Positions 28,531 through 34,997 of a stretch of 37,053 bases of DNA are shown piece by piece. The notes below the pieces were generated by a model. That model was not told the DNA's origin. It was given only the letters and a program-made list of their open reading frames with translations, and did no database searches. The DNA is from a virus. The position numbers were made by a program, and so were the translations under genes. Location of the stretch: the IMG/VR virus record IMGVR_UViG_3300037225_000467, positions 1 through 37,053 of that record; one strand, given 5' to 3'. How positions within the stretch are numbered: position 1 is the stretch's first letter; the number at the start of each line of letters is the position of its first letter.

Positions 28531-29332
28531 TCGAAAAACAGCGCAAATATTATATAGGCGTGCGGCTGAAAGTTATGCGCAAAAACTTAAAGCTGAAGTT
28601 AAAAATATCAAGCCAATTAAAACTATATTCAATGGGATATTATCCGACTTTGAAAAGACATACAAAAAATATGGGCACGTTATAAGCTTGGATGGACATA
28701 GAAACAAACTAGAAAATCACCTTAAGTCTATTCATGAAAATACTGCCTACAATTTTTCCGATAAAATTCGTGAGGTATTGGGAAAGCCAAGTAATGAGGC
28801 ATACGTAAATAGAAAATTAGAAGCGCACATAAAAGGCTTTGCTGCTCATCGCAGCAATTTGATGAGTCATAAAATAATAGATACAACTAGAGATAATTTA
28901 GCTTCGTCGATTAAGTATGCTCATGAATATGCGGTAAAGGAGGGGATGGATATAACCCATAAAGTTATAGCGCAAATAGCAACGGATCATTTAAAGAATA
29001 AATTCATTGGTCGCAGCAATACTATAGCAATAACCGAAACTCAATCAGGGGCAGAGAAGGGTAAAAGCTTAGAATATAAAACATTGTCCGAATCAAATTC
29101 TGAATTTGATGGCCGCAACATTAATGAAATGAAAGCGCAAAAGATGTGGGCGACTATATTAGATGACCATACGCGAGAATGGCACGCAGACGCGGATAGC
29201 GATACTGTTGACATAGATGAGCCGTACGAAGTTAATGGGGAAGAGCTAATGGAGCCTGGAGATGATAGCTTGGGGGCGAGTGAAGATAATATAATTAATT
29301 GTCGATGTAGTTCGGAACCATTCTTTGAATAA
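28520..29332 (+). CDS. Minor head protein, MuF-like
   Basis: 270 residues. The N-terminal half is a long helical region (QILYRRAAESYAQKLKAEVK). The C-terminal region KMWATILDDHTREWHADADS, with the closing DNIINCRCSSEPFF, is the MuF/SPP1 gp7 signature (WxxxxDxxxxxxH ... NCRC). Such proteins sit near the portal inside the head. It overlaps the portal gene end. It ends on the very base before the reverse-strand island. Confidence 0.85.
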   Translation: MAIDRKTAQILYRRAAESYAQKLKAEVKNIKPIKTIFNGILSDFEKTYKKYGHVISLDGHRNKLENHLKSIHENTAYNFSDKIREVLGKPSNEAYVNRKLEAHIKGFAAHRSNLMSHKIIDTTRDNLASSIKYAHEYAVKEGMDITHKVIAQIATDHLKNKFIGRSNTIAITETQSGAEKGKSLEYKTLSESNSEFDGRNINEMKAQKMWATILDDHTREWHADADSDTVDIDEPYEVNGEELMEPGDDSLGASEDNIINCRCSSEPFFE

Positions 29333-29569
29333 TTATTGTTCAAATGATTTAAATTCAATTTCAACTGAAATCTCTTCATATAAGTACGGCTTAAAAAATG
29401 GTTCAGGTCTTATATTTGCTATATCTAATGGAAGAATTTTGCAATTTATAAATTTATTGAGTGTATAGAGATTTTTATTAATCCTTATCCTCGTTCCTTC
29501 GTATAAATAAAAAACCCCTTCGACCAATTGTTTAGATTGAGAGACAGGGATTATGTTATTATTTTCCAT
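29333..29569 (-). CDS. Hypothetical protein, end of reverse island
   Basis: 78 residues. NNNIIPVSQSKQLVEGVFYL then beta-rich sequence to a final ISVEIEFKSFEQ. It overlaps the upstream gene by 11 bases and stops directly against the MuF stop, tail to tail, with no terminator between. No ribosome site. Not recognised. Confidence 0.5.
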   Translation of the reverse strand: MENNNIIPVSQSKQLVEGVFYLYEGTRIRINKNLYTLNKFINCKILPLDIANIRPEPFFKPYLYEEISVEIEFKSFEQ

Positions 29570-30188
29570 CAGAAGTTATATTTTTAATCGATAAAATATT
29601 TTTCTTTTCCATATAGCAATCATTTGAACAACTTCTTTCATGTTCTTCTTTAGAAAGAAAATCGATGTCTTTAAAATAAAATTTATCTTCAGTTATATTA
29701 ACGAGCCTTCCCGTATAAAAATAATCCTTTGTTTCAAAAAAATATCTATGTCCCATCATCATCCATAAAGTGCTATTATTGTCAATGGAAAAACTATGTT
29801 CCAACATCGTAATTCGTTTTTTTAATGATTTATTTTCTTCTACTAATTCCTTCATTTTGTTTTGAAAATTTGGAGGAATTATAGCTATCTTATCTAAATC
29901 TTCTATAGTAGCGGCTTTATTTATGGAATCAAGCACATTAGAAAAACCATATTTACGAAAAGAATCAATTGATTGTAGATTACATGGCTTTGTGTTTACA
30001 TAATCTATTAATATTTGGTCTTCTTCTTGTCTTATATTTTGCTCTTCATGTATAGCGTCAATAAGCTTATTAACTTTGTTTTTTATGCCTACAACATCAT
30101 TCCATAAATTAATTAAAGCGACACCATCGATTCGTTCTTCGCGACTAAAACTTTTTATTCTATCAAGTTTTTCGATTTTATTTGTCAT
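29559..30188 (-). CDS. Hypothetical coiled-coil protein
   Basis: 209 residues. The first 140 are helical, with a coiled coil (KMKELVEENKSLKKRITMLE). The C-terminal part is a small beta unit, HRYFFETKDYFYTGRLVNIT then EDKFYFKD, followed by a Cys pair. The beta pattern resembles Sm-like or short phage 'GRLVxIxxD' domains. The ATG overlaps the previous stop (ATGA). No function assigned. Confidence 0.55.
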   Translation of the reverse strand: MTNKIEKLDRIKSFSREERIDGVALINLWNDVVGIKNKVNKLIDAIHEEQNIRQEEDQILIDYVNTKPCNLQSIDSFRKYGFSNVLDSINKAATIEDLDKIAIIPPNFQNKMKELVEENKSLKKRITMLEHSFSIDNNSTLWMMMGHRYFFETKDYFYTGRLVNITEDKFYFKDIDFLSKEEHERSCSNDCYMEKKNILSIKNITSDGK

Positions 30189-30367
30189 AATCTTGGATAA
30201 TCTCTCATTTTTTGTTGCAATTTAATTTCCATGAACATTCTTTTTCTGAATTCTTCTTCTGATTCATAATATCTACGAACAATGCCAGCTAATTTGAATG
30301 CCCATTTATCCAGATATTCTCCGGTAGCGGTTGAAGGATCAAATTGTTGTTTGTCTTCGGTATTCAT
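30185..30367 (-). CDS. Small hypothetical protein with LDxWA..LG-like motif
   Basis: 60 residues from the ATG at 30367; a start five codons earlier is possible. FDPSTATGEYLDKWAFKLAG followed by IVRRYYESEEEFRKRMF matches a motif seen in phage baseplate and other proteins (G..LD..A...G..R...ES..E.R.R). The function of this motif is unknown to me. Starts with ATAATTATG, no ribosome site. Confidence 0.55.
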   Translation of the reverse strand: MNTEDKQQFDPSTATGEYLDKWAFKLAGIVRRYYESEEEFRKRMFMEIKLQQKMRDYPRL

Positions 30368-30369
30368 AA

Positions 30370-30672
30370 TTATGTATTCCATTCATTAAAATAATTATAT
30401 ATGAACATTCTGAAATCAATATCTTTATCAGCATCAATATATTTATCATAATCAATTGGTTTCCGTGTATCAATAATATGGGAAAGTGTTTTTAATGTAT
30501 TTATAGCGCAATCTTTGCATTGTGTTGGACGATTAATTAAAAATGTTCCTTTGCAATCTTTTAACATACAAAGGTTAATAGGAAATGTAATCATATCTGT
30601 ATTATTTACAATTGCACCACAACTTAAACATACATATTTATCTGGATTGCATAATGATTTTTTGTTATTCAT
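30370..30672 (-). CDS. Zinc-binding small protein
   Basis: 100 residues. Cys pairs CLSCG (about 15-19), CMLKDC and CKDC are spaced to bind zinc, like a double ribbon. The C-terminal part (DKYIDADKDIDFRMFIYNYF) is acidic and aromatic. It is one of several zinc-ribbon proteins in this island. Function unknown. Confidence 0.6.
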   Translation of the reverse strand: MNNKKSLCNPDKYVCLSCGAIVNNTDMITFPINLCMLKDCKGTFLINRPTQCKDCAINTLKTLSHIIDTRKPIDYDKYIDADKDIDFRMFIYNYFNEWNT

Positions 30673-30674
30673 AA

Positions 30675-30911
30675 TTATTTAACCTTTTTCAATGCGGTCA
30701 ATTGTTTTTTGGTTGGACGCCCGTATCTTTTGATAAAATCATTTAAAGATAATGTGTAATCTTCAAAAGAACGCTCTAAATCTTTTTTAAATTCTTCCGT
30801 TCTAAATTTAATATAGTCTTTTTTGGTAATATCTGTAAAAATAAAATCATCAACAATTGTTGACCAAATAGCAAGGTTACCATTATCTTTTTTAATTATC
30901 GCTCTTCCCAT
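30675..30911 (-). CDS. Hypothetical small protein
   Basis: 78 residues: a beta start (NGNLAIWSTIVDDFIFTDIT) and a basic helix with RYGRPTKKQLTALKKVK at the end, as in short DNA-binding proteins. Starts after AAATAATT with no ribosome site. Not recognised. Confidence 0.55.
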   Translation of the reverse strand: MGRAIIKKDNGNLAIWSTIVDDFIFTDITKKDYIKFRTEEFKKDLERSFEDYTLSLNDFIKRYGRPTKKQLTALKKVK

Positions 30912-30913
30912 AA

Positions 30914-31153
30914 TTATTTACACAATGGATTTAAACAATGATATTTTATCGATTTCGCCATGGGACATTTACAGAATGGGCAAATGAGATCCGCTTTTTG
31001 TGATTCGCAATCCGCATTACCGCAAGACCAGTAATATTCAATGGGATACCCGTGTTCTTGGGAGAGGGCATATAAACCCATAGGCTCTTTGCAAAAGGGG
31101 CAGGGCGGCCTTTCGATTGTGCCATTTTTTAATTTATCAGGCTTGGTCATCAT
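30914..31153 (-). CDS. Double zinc-ribbon protein
   Basis: 79 residues from the ATG at 31153 (an alternative TTG two codons upstream is closer to AAAGGA). Four Cys pairs: CPFCKEPM, CGNADC, CPFCKCPM and a final CLNPLCK. The arrangement fits two tandem zinc ribbons, likely for nucleic-acid or protein binding. Unknown role. Confidence 0.65.
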   Translation of the reverse strand: MMTKPDKLKNGTIERPPCPFCKEPMGLYALSQEHGYPIEYYWSCGNADCESQKADLICPFCKCPMAKSIKYHCLNPLCK

Positions 31154-31355
31154 TGGCAATTATCCTTTCGTAATTTTCTAAATAATATTTAAATGCACCT
31201 TCATTGCTAAGAAAAACCACTCCATTTAATATATGTACTTTGCGACTGCAAAATTTACATGTGCTATTTTTCATGTTCTGATTATATTTAGTGCATCTAG
31301 AATATACGCAATCGAATGTTGTTCGCTCATAAAAATCTTCTACTGATTTTGGCAT
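31137..31355 (-). CDS. Small zinc-binding protein
   Basis: 72 residues. Cys residues at CVYSRC, then CKFC, followed by a basic and aromatic tail (KYYLENYERIIANDD). Overlaps the double zinc-ribbon gene by 17 bases. No ribosome site. Unknown. Confidence 0.55.
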   Translation of the reverse strand: MPKSVEDFYERTTFDCVYSRCTKYNQNMKNSTCKFCSRKVHILNGVVFLSNEGAFKYYLENYERIIANDDQA

Positions 31356-31358
31356 GGT

Positions 31359-31565
31359 TTATTTTGTGTCTCTTTCAAATGTTATTGGTAATTCTTTTTT
31401 CAAAAATTCCAAATAACATCTTGAACAAAAACGATATTCTTGTCCTTCAAAATCAATTAAGAATGTTTTTGCGCTAATATATCCGCAGTCGGGGCATTCA
31501 TAAAATTTCTTGCCAGGATTTGAAGCTTTTTTTGCAACTACTTTTGCTTTTATTTGTTTAGCCAT
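31359..31565 (-). CDS. Zinc-ribbon protein
   Basis: 68 residues. A basic start (KQIKAKVVAKKASNPGKKFY) leads to CPDCGYIS and CSRCYLEF, one zinc ribbon. The ATG follows AAAGGTGA. It is the first gene after the folded RNA at 31598-31735, which makes that RNA its 5' leader on the reverse strand. Confidence 0.6.
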   Translation of the reverse strand: MAKQIKAKVVAKKASNPGKKFYECPDCGYISAKTFLIDFEGQEYRFCSRCYLEFLKKELPITFERDTK

Positions 31566-31597
31566 AAGTCACCTTTGATTAAGTTAAAATAAATTAA

Positions 31598-31735
31598 TAT
31601 ATTTATGCCGTGAGTATCGTTGGTCACCAGTTATTCCCCAGCCAGGGTGACTCCACGGCGTGCTGGGCTAGATGTTGCAGGACGATACTCAATTATTTCG
31701 CCGGACTTTGCTTAGCAACCCACGGCATAAATATA
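31598..31735 (-). ncRNA. Compact folded, pseudoknot-capable RNA element
   Basis: A perfect 15-bp outer stem joins 31598-31612 and 31721-31735. Inside, GAGTATCGT (31612-31620) pairs with 31682-31690; GTCACC (31623-31628) with 31646-31651; CCCAGC (31637-31642) with GCTGGG (31662-31667), a pseudoknot; CGGCG (31656-31660) with 31699-31703; and GTTGC (31674-31678) with 31715-31719. GC content is clearly above its surroundings. It lies in the gap between two reverse-strand genes, so I place it on the reverse strand, though either strand can fold. No known ribozyme or riboswitch motif was recognised. Confidence 0.65.
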
Positions 31736-31760
31736 CTATTTTTTATTATACCTATTTAAA

Positions 31761-31958
31761 TTAAAATTGTTTGGATTGATTTTTATCATAAAGAAACAAT
31801 GCTTTAAAACCTACATATATTGAAAATATAATTGAAATTATTCTTAGCCATATATTCCATTCGGTTGGATCAAATGATAGAGCAATAAAACTAACAATAA
31901 GATATATTATAGTTATTAAAAAAATAAAGCCAAAAAAATAATGGATAGGTTTTTTCAT
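31761..31958 (-). CDS. Small two-helix membrane protein
   Basis: 65 residues. Two hydrophobic helices, about 6-28 (HYFFGFIFLITIIYLIVSFI) and 36-55 (WLRIISIIFSIYVGFKALFL), basic ends. The ATG overlaps the previous stop (ATGA), with GAGG nine bases upstream. Function unknown. Confidence 0.6.
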   Translation of the reverse strand: MKKPIHYFFGFIFLITIIYLIVSFIALSFDPTEWNIWLRIISIIFSIYVGFKALFLYDKNQSKQF

Positions 31959-32116
31959 AACTTTTCCTCTTTCATATTTTCCAATATTTCGACCGCCTCA
32001 TCAATTGCATCGTGGAAAGCATCCCAATCACTTTTACTTTCATTGCCAAAACTTTCATCAACAAATAATTCTATTCCTTGTATACAATTGATAGCTTGAT
32101 CTATTTTATTGTTCAT
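31955..32116 (-). CDS. Small acidic helical protein
   Basis: A 53-residue frame (NNKIDQAINCIQGIELFVDE ... WDAFHDAIDEAVEILENM), ending in an ATGA junction with the membrane protein gene. Typical of short phage early peptides with amphipathic helices. No ribosome site. Unknown. Confidence 0.55.
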   Translation of the reverse strand: MNNKIDQAINCIQGIELFVDESFGNESKSDWDAFHDAIDEAVEILENMKEEKL

Positions 32117-32119
32117 AAC

Positions 32120-32500
32120 TTATTTTATCTTTCTAAATTTTTCTAAATCATCTTGATCAAAAGATAAAGTTTGAGCAAATGCAACGCCTACGCAATTTGT
32201 AACTGGTATGTGGCAATGCTTCATTATTTTTATAATATCAATTATTTCGGATCTAGTTAAGGTTTGTCGTATATCATCAAAAAGTAAAATGACTATATAG
32301 CCCGGACGATCTTCTATTATTCGAAAATTTATTAAACCTTTATTACTCAGATAATCGTCTATTCCTTTTAACGTAAAAAGTGTATCACTTAAGTTGTTAC
32401 ATATTCCCTTAGGCAATGTGCATTTTGGCGTTGGAGATATCGGTAAAAAAGTAGGCAGTCCTTTATTAGTTATTATATTGCGTGACTTTGATTTTTTCAT
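32120..32500 (-). CDS. Hypothetical protein
   Basis: 126 residues. Low-complexity start with Pro (LPTFLPISPTPKCTLPKGIC), then an alpha/beta region (IEDRPGYIVILLFDDIRQTL). It overlaps the upstream gene by four bases. It may work with the primase-like protein. Not recognised. Confidence 0.5.
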   Translation of the reverse strand: MKKSKSRNIITNKGLPTFLPISPTPKCTLPKGICNNLSDTLFTLKGIDDYLSNKGLINFRIIEDRPGYIVILLFDDIRQTLTRSEIIDIIKIMKHCHIPVTNCVGVAFAQTLSFDQDDLEKFRKIK

Positions 32501-33114
32501 AATTTATTTATCCTTTGAAAGGGAATATATAATATAGTAGGATTATCCTTATGAATGTCTAATAATATTTTACCTAATCTTTCATCGATTATAGCATTTT
32601 GTTTCAATGTATTCATAAATTCTTCTTGGCTAAACGGATGAGCTATAAGATGTATTCCATTTTTTGTTGGAATTTGGGCTATAATACAAGGGATAAGTTG
32701 TTTAATTTCTTCTTGTATTGTTATATCGTGAGTATCAATATCAATAATCCATTTACGCTTATTTTCCTTACTATAATAGCCGCACGCACTATGATAGGCT
32801 TTTTTTGCGGCTTTAGATACGCCATTGGCTATATATTCTGCTGTTTTACGCAACGATTCTAAAGCTATTCTTCTATAACTTCTACGATTTAAATTAATAT
32901 AAGCCCTAGCGTTTAATGCTTCACAAATTTCTATGATTTCAGGGCGTAATTCATTTAATTGTTCAATCGAATCAATATAATAAGATCTAATCAAACGGAC
33001 GCTAGATAGCAGGCTTAGATTTTCCTTTTTTCGTCTAATTATTTGTAAATGATAAAAATCATCATCAGAGTTGAATTTTAATAGGCCGGATATTTGTTCA
33101 AAATTATCGATCAT
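32497..33114 (-). CDS. Possible primase-polymerase-fold (AEP-like) protein
   Basis: 205 residues. LNARAYINLNRRSYRRIALE is followed by KRKWIIDIDTHD, then IPTKNGIHLIAHPFSQEEF. The DxD in WIIDIDT and the His in GIHLIAHP recall the first two metal/nucleotide motifs of archaeo-eukaryotic primase-type proteins, but I do not see a clear third acidic motif, so an inactive or divergent form is possible. It is smaller than normal PrimPol proteins. It overlaps its neighbours by four bases at both ends. The fold call is tentative. Confidence 0.45.
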   Translation of the reverse strand: MIDNFEQISGLLKFNSDDDFYHLQIIRRKKENLSLLSSVRLIRSYYIDSIEQLNELRPEIIEICEALNARAYINLNRRSYRRIALESLRKTAEYIANGVSKAAKKAYHSACGYYSKENKRKWIIDIDTHDITIQEEIKQLIPCIIAQIPTKNGIHLIAHPFSQEEFMNTLKQNAIIDERLGKILLDIHKDNPTILYIPFQRINKL

Positions 33115-33269
33115 AAGTTTGGATTATTCCCTACATGCTCATCTAATATGCATTCTTCCCAAAATAAATCGTAATCACCTATATATTCTATCATAGCTTC
33201 TTTTGTGGAAAACACGCCGTAAATAATATTCGATTCATCATAGACTACATATACCTTTTCATTTTCCAT
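33111..33269 (-). CDS. Small hypothetical protein
   Basis: A 52-residue frame, MENEKVYVVYDESNIIYGVF then STKEAMIEYIGDYDLFWEEC. It reads like a short protein with a beta-hairpin and helix of the 'VYVVxDE..I.GVF.T.E.A' type, common in phages. It overlaps both neighbours and thus fits the operon. Unknown function. Confidence 0.6.
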   Translation of the reverse strand: MENEKVYVVYDESNIIYGVFSTKEAMIEYIGDYDLFWEECILDEHVGNNPNL

Positions 33270-33459
33270 CTGTTATTTCTCCGTTCACTTTAATGAAACC
33301 ATCCAAATCTATCTTTTTATAAAGCACTTTCTTACTACCGACTTTATAAAATGGTAATTTGTAGCGCTTACTAAATCGCCATTCTCTGAGTGTCATTTCT
33401 TTTATGCGTAAATATTCAGCCGCTTCTTTGCTCGTCAAAAATATTTCATTGGCCAACAT
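33259..33459 (-). CDS. MerR/excisionase-type HTH protein, first gene of reverse island
   Basis: 66 residues. LTSKEAAEYLRIKEMTLREW, then FYKVGSKKVLYKKIDLDGFI, is the winged helix typical of excisionase-family and MerR-like domains ('HTH_17'). It is the first gene of the reverse-strand island, so it probably regulates that island or acts as recombination directionality factor; no integrase is seen. GGAG lies ten bases ahead of the start. Confidence 0.75.
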   Translation of the reverse strand: MLANEIFLTSKEAAEYLRIKEMTLREWRFSKRYKLPFYKVGSKKVLYKKIDLDGFIKVNGEITDGK

Positions 33460-33559
33460 AGTTTAATTTCTCCAGTCGATTGGCCTCCTAATTTTCAATT
33501 ATATATTACATTTTTTTGATTATTTAGCAATTAATATTGTGCTTTATCGTATGTCAGCA

Positions 33560-33587
33560 TTGTTTTAAGGTGGTCATAGTATATAGC
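33560..33587 (+). promoter_or_regulatory. Possible promoter for the protease/capsid genes
   Basis: TTGTTT (33560-33565) and TATAGC (33582-33587) with a 16-base spacer, facing the protease gene in the AT-rich divergent region 33460-33695. Nothing else is recognised there. Confidence 0.35.
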
Positions 33588-33695
33588 TGTTAATGTTAAT
33601 TATAGATATATTTTTGTATCTTTTGTGTAGTAAGCAATGTATTTTAGTGATAACATTCAAAATATTATTAATCCCTAGTGAAATGGGAAAATTAT

Positions 33696-34856
33696 ATGCC
33701 GTTTAAACACGAACATTCCGCAAGAATTTCTGATCCCAGTAAATATACAAAATTCCGCCGTAAGAATGATGAATTTGGGGCGGGAATTGATGTTATTTAT
33801 GGGGTGACTAAAGCCGGCAAAGCTGAAGTGCAGGCCATTCATTTTGATGCAGATAAATTCACTACTGAAGACGCTAAAAAATGGTTAAAAGATCATGATT
33901 ATAAGCCTACTGAATTTGTTGCGGCCACAGGTGATAAAGGCGAAGAAGATGAAAAATACTGGGACGATGAAGACGAGAGCGATGAAGACGAAGAAGAAGA
34001 GGAAGACGATGACGACGAAGAGGAAATGAGTAAGGCCAAGCTTAATGTTGAAATAGAACATAAGAATTTATCTTTTAAAATCATAGAAATAAAAGAAGCG
34101 ACTATCAAGGGTGTTAAAACCGGCATCATAGAAGGCTATGCGGCCACTTACGGTGATATAGACCGTGGGGGCGATGTTATTTTGCAAGGCGCTTTTAAAG
34201 AATGCCTAGCCAAATATTTGGCTGAAGGCCGCCCCGTCAAAATGCATTATCAACATTCTACTATGGACATCATCGGTCATTTCCCGGTAGAAAAAATTAT
34301 TGATGATGAAAAGGGCTTATATTGTCGCGGCGAAATTAATTTAGAAGTACAACGCGGACGTGAAGTTTATGCGTTGGCCAAACAAGGCGCGATAAGCGAT
34401 CTGTCAATTGGATATAGTGTTGATGATTTTGATTATATTAAAAATCCATCGACTAATGCGGTACCAATTCGGCAATTGAAAAAATTGACATTATGGGAAA
34501 TTTCAACAGTAGGCGAACCAATGAATCCTAATGCGAAAATTACCGAAGTTAAAATGTCTGTAAAGGATGTTACGCAATTAGTGGGCGCTGAAAAGATTAC
34601 TAAAAAATCGCAGCTCGCACGCATTCTGAGAAAGAGCAAAGGTTTCACAAAGCGTGCAGCAGAATACTTGGTCAATTTAATTTGTTTAGAAAATAAAGAA
34701 TTCAATCTTGATGTTAACATTAAAACTAATATTGATAATTCTTTAATAGATAATTTACAAGCTCTTCATAATGATTTGAAAAAATCTATAGTTCAAAAAG
34801 AACAAGATAAGATCATTAAAGACTTGCAAAACATTAAAGATATTTTCAAAAAGTAA
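33696..34856 (+). CDS. Prohead protease with extra N-terminal domain
   Basis: 386 residues from the ATG at 33696; a GTG six codons earlier is possible. Residues 1-75 form a separate domain (IDVIYGVTKAGKAEVQAIHF, KKWLKDHDYKPTEF) found at the start of some phage proteases. A very acidic linker (81-110) follows, then the S78 HK97 gp4-type protease (about 118-270): H187 in QHST and S237 in SDLSIGY are the catalytic candidates. The C-terminal 100 residues are helical and may act as scaffold. It cleaves the capsid delta domain and itself during head maturation. Its 3' end is just ahead of the second RNA element. Confidence 0.88.
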   Translation: MPFKHEHSARISDPSKYTKFRRKNDEFGAGIDVIYGVTKAGKAEVQAIHFDADKFTTEDAKKWLKDHDYKPTEFVAATGDKGEEDEKYWDDEDESDEDEEEEEDDDDEEEMSKAKLNVEIEHKNLSFKIIEIKEATIKGVKTGIIEGYAATYGDIDRGGDVILQGAFKECLAKYLAEGRPVKMHYQHSTMDIIGHFPVEKIIDDEKGLYCRGEINLEVQRGREVYALAKQGAISDLSIGYSVDDFDYIKNPSTNAVPIRQLKKLTLWEISTVGEPMNPNAKITEVKMSVKDVTQLVGAEKITKKSQLARILRKSKGFTKRAAEYLVNLICLENKEFNLDVNIKTNIDNSLIDNLQALHNDLKKSIVQKEQDKIIKDLQNIKDIFKK

Positions 34857-34865
34857 GATCACCTT

Positions 34866-34979
34866 AGCGGTGTATACCGCTTGTCACTTATCGGGTTAGC
34901 TCGATATCTCAACTGTTTCTCACAGTTAAATAAGTCTATCTACGGCGTATGCATTTGTTTTGCATATATTTTATTTAAC
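34866..34979 (+). ncRNA. Conserved four-stem RNA element, copy B (major capsid leader)
   Basis: Stems: AGCGGT/ACCGCT (34866-34881), TATCGGG/CTCGATA with a G:U pair (34889-34906), AACTGT/ACAGTT (34911-34927), and GTTAAATAA/TTATTTAAC (34925-34979). The last loop has GTCTATCTACGGCG and an added hairpin TATGCA/TGCATA (34948-34966). It matches copy A over most of its length, and base changes keep the stems. It ends seven bases before the capsid ribosome site. Confidence 0.75.
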
Positions 34980-34997
34980 AAAAATGAGGTTATTAAA

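Noticed and set aside
31598-31735. Hammerhead, HDV or twister ribozyme
   Set aside because: No CUGANGA/GAAA core, no HDV order of helices and no recognisable twister core on either strand by eye; left as an unknown folded RNA.
34881-34997. 39-residue N-terminal extension of the capsid protein
   Set aside because: It is a reading of the conserved RNA element; the downstream ATG has a ribosome site and a normal capsid start.
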